A stretch of DNA of 64,000 nucleotides from Actinomycetota bacterium (GCA_026392935.1 JAPLBE010000004.1:1-64000), one strand, 5' to 3'; positions 45,375-55,595 are shown, counted from the first letter of the stretch. Program-made: numbers and translations. Notes: generated from the sequence alone by a model not told the origin.

Positions 45375-45620
45375 ATGGCAAAGATCGTGGTTGATGTGAT
45401 GTTAAAGCCCGAAATTCTCGACCCGCAAGGAAAGGCAGTAGCTGCTGCTCTTCCTCGTCTTGGATTCACCTTTGCAAAGGACGTACGTCAAGGAAAGAGA
45501 TTTGAAATTGAAGTCGATGGCGAACCAACTGCTGCTCAACTAGCAGAGGTAGAGGCAGCGGCAGAGAAGTTGCTATCAAACCCAGTGATTGAAAACTTCA
45601 CAGTAAGAGTCGAGAAGTGA
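45375..45620 (+). CDS. purS: Phosphoribosylformylglycinamidine synthase subunit PurS
   Basis: 81 aa, typical for PurS. It begins [20 protein letters not shown] and has [12 protein letters not shown]. It assembles PurQ and the small PurL into the FGAR amidotransferase. GGGAG precedes the ATG. purQ follows after 4 nt. Confidence 0.94.
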   Translation: MAKIVVDVMLKPEILDPQGKAVAAALPRLGFTFAKDVRQGKRFEIEVDGEPTAAQLAEVEAAAEKLLSNPVIENFTVRVEK

Positions 45621-45624
45621 CTCT

Positions 45625-46293
45625 ATGAAAATAGGCGTAGTAACTTTTCCGGGCACTCTCGATGATAGAGATGCTGCGCGCGCAGTTCGACATGCTGGGG
45701 GCGAGGCAGTATCTCTCTGGCATAACGACGCCGAACTTCATGGCGTAGATGCCGTCATTCTCCCTGGTGGCTTCTCTTATGGTGATTATCTTCGCTGCGG
45801 TGCAATCTCACGGTTCTCTCCAGTAATGGAACCAATCATTGATGCAGCTAATGGCGGCATGCCTCTACTAGGTATCTGCAATGGATTTCAGGTACTTGCG
45901 GAAGCTCACCTAATTCCAGGTGCGCTGACCAGAAATCACGAGTTACATTTCTTATGTCGTGATCAGAAACTTACTATCGAAAATACAAATACTGCTTGGA
46001 CAAGTTCATTTACTCAAGGCCAAGAAATTTTGATTCCGCTAAAAAATGGTGAAGGCGCATATATGTGCGATGACGAAACTCTTGCGATGCTAGAAGACGA
46101 AGGGCGAATCATTGCTCGCTACGTTGGAGAAAATCCAAACGGTTCACGCAATCTGATTGCCGGTATTACCAACGAACGTGGCAATGTTGTTGGGCTAATG
46201 CCTCACCCAGAACATGCAATTGATTCACTTACTGGCCCATCAGCCGATGGTCTTGCTTTCTTCACATCTGTTCTGAAAGCGATGGTCAAGTAA
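45625..46293 (+). CDS. purQ: FGAM synthase glutaminase subunit
   Basis: 222 aa. Class I glutamine amidotransferase: [20 protein letters not shown], the nucleophile Cys in [14 protein letters not shown], and the catalytic His-Glu in [11 protein letters not shown]. It delivers ammonia to PurL. Its final base overlaps the purL start. Confidence 0.95.
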   Translation: MKIGVVTFPGTLDDRDAARAVRHAGGEAVSLWHNDAELHGVDAVILPGGFSYGDYLRCGAISRFSPVMEPIIDAANGGMPLLGICNGFQVLAEAHLIPGALTRNHELHFLCRDQKLTIENTNTAWTSSFTQGQEILIPLKNGEGAYMCDDETLAMLEDEGRIIARYVGENPNGSRNLIAGITNERGNVVGLMPHPEHAIDSLTGPSADGLAFFTSVLKAMVK

Positions 46294-48524
46294 TGTCACT
46301 AGACACGGTCGCAATTGCGAAAGCAAATCCAGAGACTACTCAGCCTTTTGCAGAACTTGGGTTGAAGCCAGATGAATATGCAAGCATTAAAGAGATTTTA
46401 GGACGACGACCAACTTCATCAGAGCTAGCCATGTATTCAGTAATGTGGTCTGAACACTGTTCTTACAAATCTTCTAAGGTTCACCTTAAGCAATTTGGAG
46501 AGAAAGCAGTAAAGACCAATGCACTTCTTGTTGGAATCGGTGAGAACGCTGGAGTTGTAGATGTCGGCCAAGGTTATGCAGTCACATTTAAAATCGAATC
46601 ACATAACCACCCTTCATTTATTGAGCCATATCAAGGTGCTGCAACTGGTGTAGGTGGAATCGTTCGCGACATTCTGACAATGGGTGCGCGTCCGATTGCG
46701 GTCATGGATCCACTTCGCTTCGGTCCTGCAGATGCTGCAGATACACGCCGTGTGCTTCCAGGAATTATTGCTGGTGTTGGTGGCTATGGAAACTGTTTAG
46801 GTTTACCAAATATTGGTGGCGAAGTTGTATTCGATGAAACTTATTTAGGCAATCCACTTGTAAACGCACTCTGCATAGGAGTCATGAAACATAGCGATAT
46901 CAAGCTCGCAAAAGCTGCAGGCGCCGGAAATCTTGTTGTTCTTTACGGAGCAAAAACCGGTGGCGATGGAATCGGTGGAGTATCTGTTCTTGCATCTGAA
47001 ACATTTGAATCAAAAGGACCAGCCAAGCGACCTGCAGTTCAGGTTGGTGATCCATTTGTAGAGAAGGTACTTATCGAATGTTCGCTGGAAATTTTCGCTG
47101 AGGATCTCGTTGTTGGTATTCAAGATTTAGGTGGCGCAGGTCTTTCTTGTGCAACTTCTGAACTTGCATCCGGCGGCTCTGGTGGGATGAAGGTTCAGCT
47201 AGATAAGGTTCCGCTTCGCGATCCTTCACTCTCTCCTGAAGAAATTCTCATGTCAGAATCACAAGAGCGCATGTGCGCAATTGTCGAACCAAGCAAGATT
47301 GCGCGATTCTTGGAAATCTGCGAGAAGTGGGATGTAACTGTCACTGTGATCGGAGAAGTTACCGATGGCAATCACTTAGAAATTACCTGGAATGGTGAAC
47401 TCATTGTTGATGTCCCACCTCGCACAGTTGCACATGACGGTCCTGTCTATCAGCGCCCATTCGCAAAACCTGCATACATTGATCAGGTTGCGCAAGAAGT
47501 TATCAACGTACCGATTCCAACAACGCCCGATGAAATCAAGTCGACTGTTTTGAAACTCGCTGCAACACCAAACCTTGCAGATAAGTCTTGGGTAACTGAC
47601 CAATACGATCGATATGTTCAGGGAAATTCGATTCAGTCACAACCAGATGACTCTGGAATGGTTCGCATTGATGAGAAAACGCATTTGGGTGTTGCTGTTG
47701 CAACTGATGCCAATGCTAACTGGTCATACTTAAATCCCTACGAAGGGGCGAAGTTGGCTCTTGCGGAAGCAGCACGCAATATTGCAACTGCTGGCGCAAA
47801 ACCATTGGCAGTAACTAACTGCCTTAACTTCGGTTCACCTGAAGACCCAGGTGTCATGTGGCAGTTTGCAGAGTCAGTTCGCGGGCTAGCTGACGGTTGT
47901 CTTGAGATGGGGCTGCCCGTAACAGGCGGAAATGTTTCGTTCTATAACCAAACTGGAGCAGTCGCAATTCTGCCAACACCAGTTATTGGTGTTCTTGGCG
48001 TCATAGATGATGTTCGTACACGAACTCCGATGTCCTTTGACCGCGCTGGACTAGATCTTTACTTGCTTGGTGAAACAGCAAACGATCTTGCGGGTAGTGA
48101 ATGGGCATACATGCATAAACAACGTGGAGGAGTTGCACCTATCGCAGATCTTCAACGAGAAATGCGTTTAATCGATTTGTTGGTTGCAGGTCGCACTAAG
48201 AAGATATTTACTGCAGCGCATGACCTTAGCCAAGGTGGTTTAGCTGCAACGCTGACCGAGATGGTTTTGCGATACAACACGGGCGCAACAATTCAATTAG
48301 AGAACGTTGGATTATCACTACTGAGTGAAACACCAGGTCGAGTTGTGGTTGCGATCGATCCAGCACAAGCCGCAGCTCTTTCACAAGAGGCTGCCGCGCA
48401 AAGGATTGTTCTCACAAAGATTGGAATTACTGGTGGCGATGCACTCGTTATCAATGGTGCATCAATTGGGCTCAATGAACTTCGCAGAGCACATACGGAA
48501 ACTTTCCCGAAGTTGTTTGGATAA
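46293..48524 (+). CDS. purL: FGAM synthase large subunit (small-type PurL)
   Basis: 743 aa, the SmPurL length used with separate PurS and PurQ. ATP-binding and AIRS-like repeats: [57 protein letters not shown], and [12 protein letters not shown] in the second half. It makes FGAM from FGAR. Confidence 0.96.
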   Translation: MSLDTVAIAKANPETTQPFAELGLKPDEYASIKEILGRRPTSSELAMYSVMWSEHCSYKSSKVHLKQFGEKAVKTNALLVGIGENAGVVDVGQGYAVTFKIESHNHPSFIEPYQGAATGVGGIVRDILTMGARPIAVMDPLRFGPADAADTRRVLPGIIAGVGGYGNCLGLPNIGGEVVFDETYLGNPLVNALCIGVMKHSDIKLAKAAGAGNLVVLYGAKTGGDGIGGVSVLASETFESKGPAKRPAVQVGDPFVEKVLIECSLEIFAEDLVVGIQDLGGAGLSCATSELASGGSGGMKVQLDKVPLRDPSLSPEEILMSESQERMCAIVEPSKIARFLEICEKWDVTVTVIGEVTDGNHLEITWNGELIVDVPPRTVAHDGPVYQRPFAKPAYIDQVAQEVINVPIPTTPDEIKSTVLKLAATPNLADKSWVTDQYDRYVQGNSIQSQPDDSGMVRIDEKTHLGVAVATDANANWSYLNPYEGAKLALAEAARNIATAGAKPLAVTNCLNFGSPEDPGVMWQFAESVRGLADGCLEMGLPVTGGNVSFYNQTGAVAILPTPVIGVLGVIDDVRTRTPMSFDRAGLDLYLLGETANDLAGSEWAYMHKQRGGVAPIADLQREMRLIDLLVAGRTKKIFTAAHDLSQGGLAATLTEMVLRYNTGATIQLENVGLSLLSETPGRVVVAIDPAQAAALSQEAAAQRIVLTKIGITGGDALVINGASIGLNELRRAHTETFPKLFG

Positions 48525-48530
48525 TTAGAG

Positions 48531-48827
48531 ATGCGCGATCCGGTTATTATGGAAGAAGTAAAGGCCACACTTGCACTTCTTACTGAACGCGCGCCGGGTC
48601 GAGCAATCGAAGTCCGAATTCCTCCGTACGCCGCAATTCAATGCGGAGATGGCCCAACACATACGCGTGGAACTCCGGCAAATGTAATTGAGATGGATGC
48701 CCAGACTTGGTTGGCGCTTGCCCATGGAAAAATGCAGTGGGCAGATGCGATGGAGCAAGGAAAAATTATTGCGTCGGGAGTCCGAGCAGATCTCACTTCA
48801 CTTCTACCACTTAGGATGCACCCATGA
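48531..48827 (+). CDS. Sterol-carrier-like (SCP2-type) small protein
   Basis: 98 aa, between purL and purF as in many Actinobacteria. It has EVRIPPYAAIQCGDGPTHTR and DAQTWLALAHGKMQWADAME, resembling the sterol-carrier-family proteins annotated at this position. Its ligand and role are unknown; the conserved place in the operon hints at a function tied to purine synthesis. The stop overlaps purF by 4 nt. Confidence 0.82.
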   Translation: MRDPVIMEEVKATLALLTERAPGRAIEVRIPPYAAIQCGDGPTHTRGTPANVIEMDAQTWLALAHGKMQWADAMEQGKIIASGVRADLTSLLPLRMHP

Positions 48828-50296
48828 GCCGTCGCCCAGATGGATTGTTAAATCACAACGTACTTGATGCAGATAAAGGTCCTCAAGATGCATGCGGAGT
48901 TTTTGGAGTCTGGGCGCCAGATGAAGAAGTCGCAAAGTTAACGTTCTATGGGCTTTATGCACTTCAACATCGCGGACAAGAGTCTGCAGGTATCGCAACA
49001 TCTGATGGTAAGCGAATTGTTATTTTTAAAGATATGGGCCTTGTTTCACAGGTATTTACCGAATCTGATCTCGCATCACTTGTTGGAAATCTTGCAATCG
49101 GCCACTGTAGATACAGCACCACGGGATCAAGTTCTTGGGTCAATGCGCAACCAACTTTGCGTCCAACTAAGTACGGAACACTCGCGTTAGCTCACAATGG
49201 AAATCTGACAAATACAGGATCCCTTGCTGAGTTAGTGCAAAAACTTGAAACGGACGTGCCAAAAAATGATCGTGGCGCAACGACAGATACAGAAATCATG
49301 ACTGCGCTTATCGGTTTGCAAGATGAAAAAAATGTTGAAGCAAGCGCATTGGCGGTACTTCCGAAATTAGAAGGCGCCTTCTCTCTTGTATTTATGGATG
49401 AACACACCTTGTACGCAGCCCGCGATCGCCATGGTGTCCGTCCACTGGTTATTGGAAAACTAGATCGCGGATGGGTTGTTGCATCTGAAACTGCTGCACT
49501 CGACATTGTGGGTGCCGCATTCGTGCGCGAAGTTGAACCTGGGGAATTTCTTGCAATCAACGAAGATGGAATCCGTTCTCAGATGTGGGCAACACCCGAC
49601 CCCAAAGGATGCATCTTTGAATATGTATATCTTGCGCGCCCAGATACAACCATTGCAGGTCAAGGCATTCATGCAGTTCGCGGAAGAATTGGGCAGCGAT
49701 TAGCAATCGAATCTCCAGTAGATGCTGACTTAGTTATTCCAGTTCCAGAATCAGGAACACCAGCGGCTATTGGATATGCAAAGCAATCCGGAATTCCTTA
49801 TGGACTTGGACTCGTTAAGAATTCATACGTTGGGCGCACATTTATTCAACCCTCACAAACTATTCGCCAATTAGGTATTCGGCTAAAGCTCAACCCACTG
49901 CGGGAGATCATCGAAGGAAAACGAATCATTGTTGTCGATGATTCAATTGTTCGCGGAAATACTCAACGTGCACTTGTCCGCATGTTGCGCGAAGCTGGTG
50001 CGCTAGAGATCCACGTAAGAATTTCATCTCCGCCAGTTAAGTGGCCATGTTTCTACGGAATCGATTTTGCGACTCGCGCTGAACTCATTGCTAGCGGCTT
50101 AGAAGTAGAAGAAATTCGGCGCTCTATTGGTGCGGATTCACTTGCCTACGTTTCAGAAGAAGGACTCATCGAAGCAACGAGCATTCCAGAATCAAAACTC
50201 TGCACTGCATGTTTTTCTGGCAAATATCCAATTGCTATTCCGACAGATATGTCAGAAGGCAAGATGCGTCTAGAAATCACTGAGGTTCATAAGTAA
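48824..50296 (+). CDS. purF: Amidophosphoribosyltransferase
   Basis: 490 aa. The committed step of purine synthesis. After a short propeptide the nucleophile Cys comes in DACGVFGVWAPDEE; then GLYALQHRGQESAGIA, the PRPP site RIIVVDDSIVRGNT, and C-terminal Cys for the Fe-S cluster (the KLCTACFSGKYP region). It is one base from purM. Confidence 0.96.
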   Translation: MSRRPDGLLNHNVLDADKGPQDACGVFGVWAPDEEVAKLTFYGLYALQHRGQESAGIATSDGKRIVIFKDMGLVSQVFTESDLASLVGNLAIGHCRYSTTGSSSWVNAQPTLRPTKYGTLALAHNGNLTNTGSLAELVQKLETDVPKNDRGATTDTEIMTALIGLQDEKNVEASALAVLPKLEGAFSLVFMDEHTLYAARDRHGVRPLVIGKLDRGWVVASETAALDIVGAAFVREVEPGEFLAINEDGIRSQMWATPDPKGCIFEYVYLARPDTTIAGQGIHAVRGRIGQRLAIESPVDADLVIPVPESGTPAAIGYAKQSGIPYGLGLVKNSYVGRTFIQPSQTIRQLGIRLKLNPLREIIEGKRIIVVDDSIVRGNTQRALVRMLREAGALEIHVRISSPPVKWPCFYGIDFATRAELIASGLEVEEIRRSIGADSLAYVSEEGLIEATSIPESKLCTACFSGKYPIAIPTDMSEGKMRLEITEVHK

Positions 50297-51354
50297 TGGC
50301 AACGTATAAAGATTCTGGTGTTGATATCGATGCTGGAGACCGCGCAGTCGAGTTAATGAAAGCTTCGATTGCTCGTGCATCTCGCCCAGAAGTTATGGGT
50401 GGCATTGGGGGATTTGCAGGGTTGTTTGACGCGTCCGCCTTGAAAGATATGAAGCGCCCATTGCTTGCGACATCAACTGATGGTGTTGTAACAAAAACAG
50501 AGATTGCTCGACAGATGGGTAAGTACGACACCATCGGTGAAGATCTTGTAGCAATGGTCGTAGATGATTTAGTTGTATGCGGCGCAGAGCCGCTATTTAT
50601 GACTGATTACATTGCAGTTGGCAAAGTGATTCCAGAAAGAATTGCTGACATAGTCTCTGGAATCGCACGCGGTTGTGAAAAATCTGGAACCGCACTTGTT
50701 GGTGGCGAAACTGCAGAACACCCAGGACTACTTGCAGAAGATGAATTCGATATCGCTGGCGCTGCTACTGGCGTAGTGGATGCAGATAAGCAGCTCAGCG
50801 CTGAAAAAGTGAAGGCGGGCGATCTGATTATTGCAATGCCTGCAAGTGGATTCCATGCAAATGGGTATTCACTCATTCGGCATATTCTGCAAAGCCAAAA
50901 ATTGGATTTGAATAAGAAATACGAAGGTTTAGATAGAACACTTGGTGAAATTCTTCTGACTCCAACAGAGATTTATACCCTTGATTGTCTAGCACTCATG
51001 AGAGCTCAAGGAGAGAAACTTCGCACATTTAGCCACATAACAGGTGGTGGGCTTGCAGATAACACTGCGCGCGTAATTCCAGCGGGGCTCACTGCACAAT
51101 ATGATCGATCAACATGGACTCTTCCTGCTGCAACAAAATTCCTGAGTGAAGTCGCATCAGTTCCTGCCAGCGATATGGAACGTACATGGAACTGTGGAAT
51201 CGGAATGAGTGCAATTGTGGATCCCACTGTCGGCGACCTAGTTATTCGCTCTCTTGGCGCACGCGGAATGCAAGCATGGATAGCTGGCGTCGTTGAGCCT
51301 TCTACAGATTTGAACGCTCCACGTTCATACTTGGTTTCTCAATACGGAGGATAG
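50296..51354 (+). CDS. purM: AIR synthetase (phosphoribosylformylglycinamidine cyclo-ligase)
   Basis: 352 aa. It closes the imidazole ring. Motifs: GGIGGFAGLFD, LLATSTDGVVTKTEIARQMG, DDLVVCGAEPLFMTDYIA, ALVGGETAEHPGL and FSHITGGGLADNTARV. It is the last recognised pur gene in this cluster; purN, purH, purK and purE are not in the window. Confidence 0.95.
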   Translation: MATYKDSGVDIDAGDRAVELMKASIARASRPEVMGGIGGFAGLFDASALKDMKRPLLATSTDGVVTKTEIARQMGKYDTIGEDLVAMVVDDLVVCGAEPLFMTDYIAVGKVIPERIADIVSGIARGCEKSGTALVGGETAEHPGLLAEDEFDIAGAATGVVDADKQLSAEKVKAGDLIIAMPASGFHANGYSLIRHILQSQKLDLNKKYEGLDRTLGEILLTPTEIYTLDCLALMRAQGEKLRTFSHITGGGLADNTARVIPAGLTAQYDRSTWTLPAATKFLSEVASVPASDMERTWNCGIGMSAIVDPTVGDLVIRSLGARGMQAWIAGVVEPSTDLNAPRSYLVSQYGG

Positions 51355-51359
51355 AAATA

Positions 51360-52730
51360 ATGGCCAGTAAGTCAAAGATAGCCCGACAGTCAATTGCGAA
51401 GAAGGATAAGAAAGTTAACTTCTATCTGATTGCTATCCCTGTATTTGGATTCGTAGTCAAACTCATCACAATGATGAACACTCCTAATGGTGGATGGCTC
51501 GGGGCTGATGGCGAGAACTACTTCAGTGGTGTCGATGGACTGCTTGCAGATGGATATTTCTCGGATAAAAGTATTCTTTCTTACTGGCCCGCTGGATATC
51601 CAATACTGCTTTGGGGCTTAGCAAAAATATCTGTCACACAGATTATTTGGCTAATTTCAATTACTCAAACCCTCTTCTATGCCTATGCCAGCTATTACTT
51701 TGTGAAACAGCTTCGCGATACGAAGCTGCGCCCGTACCTATTCCTAATTGGTATCGCACTCGCCTTTAACCCAACACTTTCGCTCAGTTCGATGGCAGTT
51801 GGATATGAAAGCCCAATCGCTGCCTGCATGTTGATGGTCGTGGGTCTCATCATTAAATCTAAGCAGAGCTCTAATGATCGTGGTTTGGTTATTCGCGTCC
51901 TTGGCGTTGGTGGTTTCTCAGCACTTGCATCCTTTATGCAGCCTCGCTGGATTCTTACAACAGTAGTTATCGCAGTTATTTGGGCTTTGATGTACAAGGG
52001 CAGAAAAGTACAAGCACTAATTCTGGTTGGCGTAGTCGGAGTAATGGCAATCGCCCCAGCAATTCTGCTGCAAAGAAATATTGCATCAATTGATAAACCT
52101 GTAATTTCAACAAACCTTGGCGTTACTATGAAAATTGGTGCTGGCCCGCAAACCACTGGCGGATATAAACGCACTGGACCAGATGTTCCGTGCGAACCTG
52201 TTCCGCCAGCAACAACAGTTTCAGATAACGAAGTAGTTAAGTGCGTGATCAAGTGGTACATCGCTAATCCCGTAAAGGCTGGAAAACTATTTGTGAAGAA
52301 GGGTTGGTACTACTGGACTCCTTGGTCTGGTCCGTACGGGAACGGAACAATGGCGCGCAACCCGTGGCTAAAGGTAAATCCAATTATGGATATCGCGCGC
52401 GGAAGCCAATCCGGAAACGATTTAGTGTATAAATCAGTCGGTAAGGGGATTTCATTCCTCTGGGTTGTGGGCGGCATCTCCCTCTTCTTCATAGGATTCT
52501 TCTGGCTTCGCTCCATGAAGGGGATCTACGCCAACCTCGCCTGGCTCACTGGAATTCCGGTAGTCATCTCCTGGTTGGTATCTATGGGCACCATCGGCGA
52601 TCACCGATTCCGTATCCCGACGATGTCTCTGAGCCTGTTCCTGCAGGTGATTGGCTACTTCGCCCTTCGCCATAAGGCTAAAACGCGCTCATTTGCCGTT
52701 GCTTTGGAGTCCAGCGCCAAGGCGCGATAA
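51360..52730 (+). CDS. Polytopic membrane protein, glycosyltransferase-39-like
   Basis: 456 aa with about ten hydrophobic helices. The N-terminal luminal loop contains an acidic pair (GWLGADGENYFSGVDGLLAD) and is followed by YWPAGYPILLWGLAKIS, a pattern seen in GT-C/GT39-type mannosyl- or arabinosyl-transferases that use polyprenyl sugar donors. This is a fold-level impression, not a firm family match. It starts 5 nt after purM and is probably co-transcribed with it. It might serve surface glycan synthesis. Confidence 0.6.
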   Translation: MASKSKIARQSIAKKDKKVNFYLIAIPVFGFVVKLITMMNTPNGGWLGADGENYFSGVDGLLADGYFSDKSILSYWPAGYPILLWGLAKISVTQIIWLISITQTLFYAYASYYFVKQLRDTKLRPYLFLIGIALAFNPTLSLSSMAVGYESPIAACMLMVVGLIIKSKQSSNDRGLVIRVLGVGGFSALASFMQPRWILTTVVIAVIWALMYKGRKVQALILVGVVGVMAIAPAILLQRNIASIDKPVISTNLGVTMKIGAGPQTTGGYKRTGPDVPCEPVPPATTVSDNEVVKCVIKWYIANPVKAGKLFVKKGWYYWTPWSGPYGNGTMARNPWLKVNPIMDIARGSQSGNDLVYKSVGKGISFLWVVGGISLFFIGFFWLRSMKGIYANLAWLTGIPVVISWLVSMGTIGDHRFRIPTMSLSLFLQVIGYFALRHKAKTRSFAVALESSAKAR

Positions 52731-52759
52731 CCTACGCGTCTGACACATTAGCTATTCGT

Positions 52760-52766
52760 AAGGAGG
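52760..52766 (+). promoter_or_regulatory. Strong Shine-Dalgarno AAGGAGG
   Basis: A near-perfect anti-16S match 6 nt before ATG 52773. It contrasts with the many starts in this window that have none. Confidence 0.75.
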
Positions 52767-52772
52767 TCGCCC

Positions 52773-52949
52773 ATGGGTCGCGGCCGTGCAAAAGCAAAGC
52801 AGACCAAAGTAGCTCGCGATTTGAAGTACAACTCTCAGGAGATGGATCTCGATCGCCTCGCAAAAGAATTACATGGTGATGCTCCAAGTCAGCAAAATCA
52901 GGATGATGACGATCCCTTTGCTGAAGGCAATTACATCCCTCGCGCGTGA
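52773..52949 (+). CDS. DUF3073 small protein
   Basis: 58 aa, missing from the ORF track. It begins MGRGRAKAKQTKVARDLKYN and ends in an acidic DDDDPFAEGNYIPRA, the exact pattern of actinobacterial DUF3073 proteins next to bldC. The basic head suggests nucleic acid or ribosome contact, but its function is unknown. Its stop overlaps the GTG of the following gene (GTGA). Confidence 0.9.
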   Translation: MGRGRAKAKQTKVARDLKYNSQEMDLDRLAKELHGDAPSQQNQDDDDPFAEGNYIPRA

Positions 52950-53761
52950 GACCAACTCCGTATGTCGCATCTCTGCGAATTTACGAACCTCTCTCTGCAT
53001 TTGAAACCATTGACCAAATTCGCTGGCAGAACATCGATGCATCTGCAGATACTCGTGCAGAAGAACAAGCGCTCGCACTTCATCGTTTAGTTTTTCCTGA
53101 ACCACCAGCCGGACGACCAGATGGTGCACACGTTCTGGATATCAATGGAAAACGTTATGTTGCACCGTGGTCGACTGCTACTCGCTGTTGGGCCGCACTT
53201 GATGATTTTAAAGAATCACTTCCGTCATCAATAACCCCGTTCTTCGTCCCACCTTCCCTAGAAGAGGTAATAACTACCGGAGTAGATTTATTAGAAGATC
53301 GCGTTCCGCACATTATTACCGAGACATGGGTTATTCCACCGCGATGGTTCTCACTTTTTATTGCAGAAGAAAGAATACGAGGAGAGAACGAAGATGGTCC
53401 GTTCTGTTTTGCGCGAACAACGATGGCTAAAGCTCGCGAACGTGCAACTAATTCACATGAAATAGTTTCGGGAGCATTTGGACAAGGTCCTGTCGAACAA
53501 GAAATCGAAAACTTATTAGATTGGCTCGAACTTTTCGACCCCGAATCTCTGGTCGAACTTGATTACGGCGGATTGGCTGGGTATTTAGATATTGCACTTC
53601 GCGCGCAAGGCAAAGATGGACTCATCGATGATTCATCCATCGAAGATGTTGCATTTAGCCTCTCTGGGTTAGAAGCTGCAGACGGCGCACTTGCCGGCGA
53701 AGGCTATGAGAGGCTCGTTTCACGTTGGAGATCTGTTCAGGCTTTCGAATCTGCGATGTAG
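52946..53761 (+). CDS. Conserved actinobacterial protein of unknown function
   Basis: 271 aa, GTG start overlapping DUF3073. It begins with PYVASLRIYEPLSAFETIDQ and has ALALHRLVFPEPPAGRPDGA; it matches the uncharacterised family that accompanies bldC/DUF3073 in many Actinobacteria. No signal peptide, no membrane helix, no catalytic motif that I recognise. The conserved neighbourhood suggests a role in development or cell-cycle regulation, by association only. Confidence 0.75.
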   Translation: MRPTPYVASLRIYEPLSAFETIDQIRWQNIDASADTRAEEQALALHRLVFPEPPAGRPDGAHVLDINGKRYVAPWSTATRCWAALDDFKESLPSSITPFFVPPSLEEVITTGVDLLEDRVPHIITETWVIPPRWFSLFIAEERIRGENEDGPFCFARTTMAKARERATNSHEIVSGAFGQGPVEQEIENLLDWLELFDPESLVELDYGGLAGYLDIALRAQGKDGLIDDSSIEDVAFSLSGLEAADGALAGEGYERLVSRWRSVQAFESAM

Positions 53762-53869
53762 TTTTTAGTAAGGTAAACGTATTGCCACGAGCGTGCCAGT
53801 GGTGAATACTTCGCGACATAACGGCTCAAATCGGACACACCTTGGGGCCACGTTTTATGGGGGAATTAT

Positions 53870-54067
53870 ATGAATCGTCTGCCTGATGCAGAGGTATTAC
53901 TTACCCCGCGCGAGGTTGCAGATTTATTCGGTGTTGATCCCAAGACAGTCACACGTTGGGCAAAAGCAGGAAAACTTACATCCATTAGAACATTGGGTGG
54001 ACATCGCAGATATCGTAAATCTGAAGTGGATGATCTTCGCCAGAATTATTTCAAGGCGCAGAAGTAA
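53870..54067 (+). CDS. bldC: BldC-type MerR-like DNA-binding protein
   Basis: 65 aa. A single winged-helix of the MerR/BldC kind: LLTPREVADLFGVDPKTVTR, WAKAGKLTSIRTLGGHRRYR. In Streptomyces BldC binds direct repeats head-to-tail and times development; in a small non-sporulating cell it presumably regulates other genes. GGGGGA lies 7 nt before the ATG. It is preceded by about 108 bp without a gene, in which I see only a short stem (CACG/CGTG). Confidence 0.93.
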   Translation: MNRLPDAEVLLTPREVADLFGVDPKTVTRWAKAGKLTSIRTLGGHRRYRKSEVDDLRQNYFKAQK

Positions 54068-54082
54068 TAATTAATTAGGCTC

Positions 54083-55123
54083 ATGAGTTATTCAATCGCG
54101 CAATTTTTCTTACTTGGATTCCTTACGCTAATTCTTGTCGGACTTATCACTCCACCAATTCGTAAACTGGCTTTAAGCCTTGATGCAGTAGATGCACCAA
54201 CACTTGCACGGAAAGCACAGAAGGAACCAGTCCCGTATTTGGGTGGGGTAGCAATTGCGGTAGGAATTCTTGTTGCATCCTACGGATCATTGCTTGCCGT
54301 CGATTTTTCTTGGGAAACGGTAAAGCTAGCAAGTTTTGTTTTAGTTCCAGCTCTTGCAATCGCCGCCATGGGGCTATGGGATGACTTACGTGGATTAGCA
54401 CCATGGCCGCGACTTGTTGCGCAAACAATTACCGGAATCATTGTTGCGGTCATTCTTACCGTTACAAACACAATGGGATTCGCATTCGATAACCATCTTC
54501 TCAACTACTCGATCACCGTGCTCTGGATTGTTGGCGTCTGTAATTCCATCAACTTCTTCGATAACCATGATGGTGGAGCAGCTGGCACCGTTGCCGTAAT
54601 TACTCTCTTCTTATTCTTTATCGCCTATGACCGCCAACAGGTACTGGTCAGCGCACTTGCCATAGTCACTGCAGGTGCCACAGCAGGATTTCTCATCTGG
54701 AACCGCCACCCTGCCAAGATCTATATGGGCGATGCGGGCTCACTCTTTCTCGGAATCATCATCTCTGTTTTAACTATTCGTTTAAGCCCAGGAGTTGTTC
54801 CCGCCTATAAATCTCTAGCAATTCCATTGTTCTTAATGGCCACTCCAATTCTCGATACAACAGTTGCAGTTACATCTCGTCTTTACCGTGGAATTTCGCC
54901 ATTCCAAGGTGGACGAGATCACTTGTCTCACCGTTTAATGCGAAAAGGATTAAACCGTCGAGTCACGGCATTTACATTGTGGGGATTTGCTGGTTTCTAT
55001 GGGGTTATTGCTACATCGATTTACACGTGGCCAGATTCACTTGGAACTCAACTCACTGTACTAGGCGCAATCAGCTGGATCGCGATGCTGATTTTCTTCC
55101 TACGAATTCCATCCGAGGGGTAG
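54083..55123 (+). CDS. WecA/TagO-like UDP-GlcNAc (or UDP-sugar) undecaprenyl-phosphate transferase
   Basis: 346 aa with about ten membrane helices. It has the MraY/WecA family motifs LGLWDDLRG-like (AAMGLWDDLRGLAPW), NSINFFDNHDGGAAGT, HPAKIYMGDAGSLFLG and GGRDHLSHRL. It starts lipid-linked polysaccharide or teichoic-acid-like synthesis by transferring a sugar-1-phosphate to undecaprenyl phosphate. It is consistent with a fucose-containing surface glycan. TTAATT precedes the ATG by 6 nt. Confidence 0.9.
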   Translation: MSYSIAQFFLLGFLTLILVGLITPPIRKLALSLDAVDAPTLARKAQKEPVPYLGGVAIAVGILVASYGSLLAVDFSWETVKLASFVLVPALAIAAMGLWDDLRGLAPWPRLVAQTITGIIVAVILTVTNTMGFAFDNHLLNYSITVLWIVGVCNSINFFDNHDGGAAGTVAVITLFLFFIAYDRQQVLVSALAIVTAGATAGFLIWNRHPAKIYMGDAGSLFLGIIISVLTIRLSPGVVPAYKSLAIPLFLMATPILDTTVAVTSRLYRGISPFQGGRDHLSHRLMRKGLNRRVTAFTLWGFAGFYGVIATSIYTWPDSLGTQLTVLGAISWIAMLIFFLRIPSEG

Positions 55124-55126
55124 ACT
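55121..55126 (+). promoter_or_regulatory. -10 hexamer TAGACT, leaderless start
   Basis: TAGACT is followed by 6 nt and ATG 55133, overlapping the stop region of the WecA-like gene. Confidence 0.55.
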
Positions 55127-55132
55127 TCACCT

Positions 55133-55324
55133 ATGTCCGATAAAAATGATGATGTAAAAGCTCGCATGCTTGCTGCCCTTGAAGCTAAGAAGAATAAAAA
55201 GGGTGCTCCAGGAACTCAGACACATTCGGAGACTGGTTCAAAGATTCGCGGCGGACAACGCAGTGGTGGTGCACCTCAGGTGCAACGTAAAGCAGGTCCT
55301 TCGGGATCTGGTTCTGCAGGTTAA
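55133..55324 (+). CDS. DUF5302-type small protein
   Basis: 63 aa. A charged N-terminal helix (DVKARMLAALEAKKNKKGAP) is followed by a Gly/Ser/Arg-rich tail (GSKIRGGQRSGGAPQVQRKA), as in actinobacterial DUF5302 proteins. Function unknown; the low-complexity basic tail suggests disorder. It has its own leaderless promoter and ends just before the tRNA genes on the other strand. Confidence 0.8.
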   Translation: MSDKNDDVKARMLAALEAKKNKKGAPGTQTHSETGSKIRGGQRSGGAPQVQRKAGPSGSGSAG

Positions 55325-55347
55325 ATTTTCTCTGCATGTAAAACTTG

Positions 55348-55421
55348 TGGCTCGGGACAGGATCGAACTGTCGACCTCACGATTTTCAGTCGCGCGCTCG
55401 TACCAACTGAGCTACCGAGCC
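55348..55421 (-). tRNA. tRNA-Phe(GAA)
   Basis: A 74-nt tRNA. The acceptor stem GGCTCGG pairs with CCGAGCC, the discriminator is A, the anticodon loop CTGAAAA holds GAA, and the T-arm contains GTTCGATCC. CCA is not encoded. Confidence 0.95.
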
Positions 55422-55444
55422 AATATTTAATTGTTATCTAACGC

Positions 55445-55480
55445 TTAAAAAAGAAGAGAGCGTGTGGACACTCTCTTCTT
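55445..55480 (-). terminator. Rho-independent terminator after tRNA-Asp
   Basis: AAGAAGAGAG and CTCTCTTCTT form a 10-bp stem. On the minus strand the hairpin is followed by a T-run (TTTTTT), so it ends transcription of the tRNA-Glu/tRNA-Asp unit before tRNA-Phe. Confidence 0.8.
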
Positions 55481-55483
55481 TCG

Positions 55484-55557
55484 CGACCCGGACGGGACTT
55501 GAACCCGCGACCTCCGCCGTGACAGGGCGGCGCGCTAACCAACTGCGCTACCGGGCC
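55484..55557 (-). tRNA. tRNA-Asp(GTC)
   Basis: A 74-nt tRNA. GGCCCGG pairs with CCGGGTC (one G-T), the discriminator is G as expected for Asp, the anticodon loop CTGTCAC holds GTC, and the T-arm GGTTCAAGTCC is present. CCA is not encoded. Confidence 0.95.
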
Positions 55558-55595
55558 TTGAACTACTCAAAGCCTTTACTACTTCTTGCCTCTAG

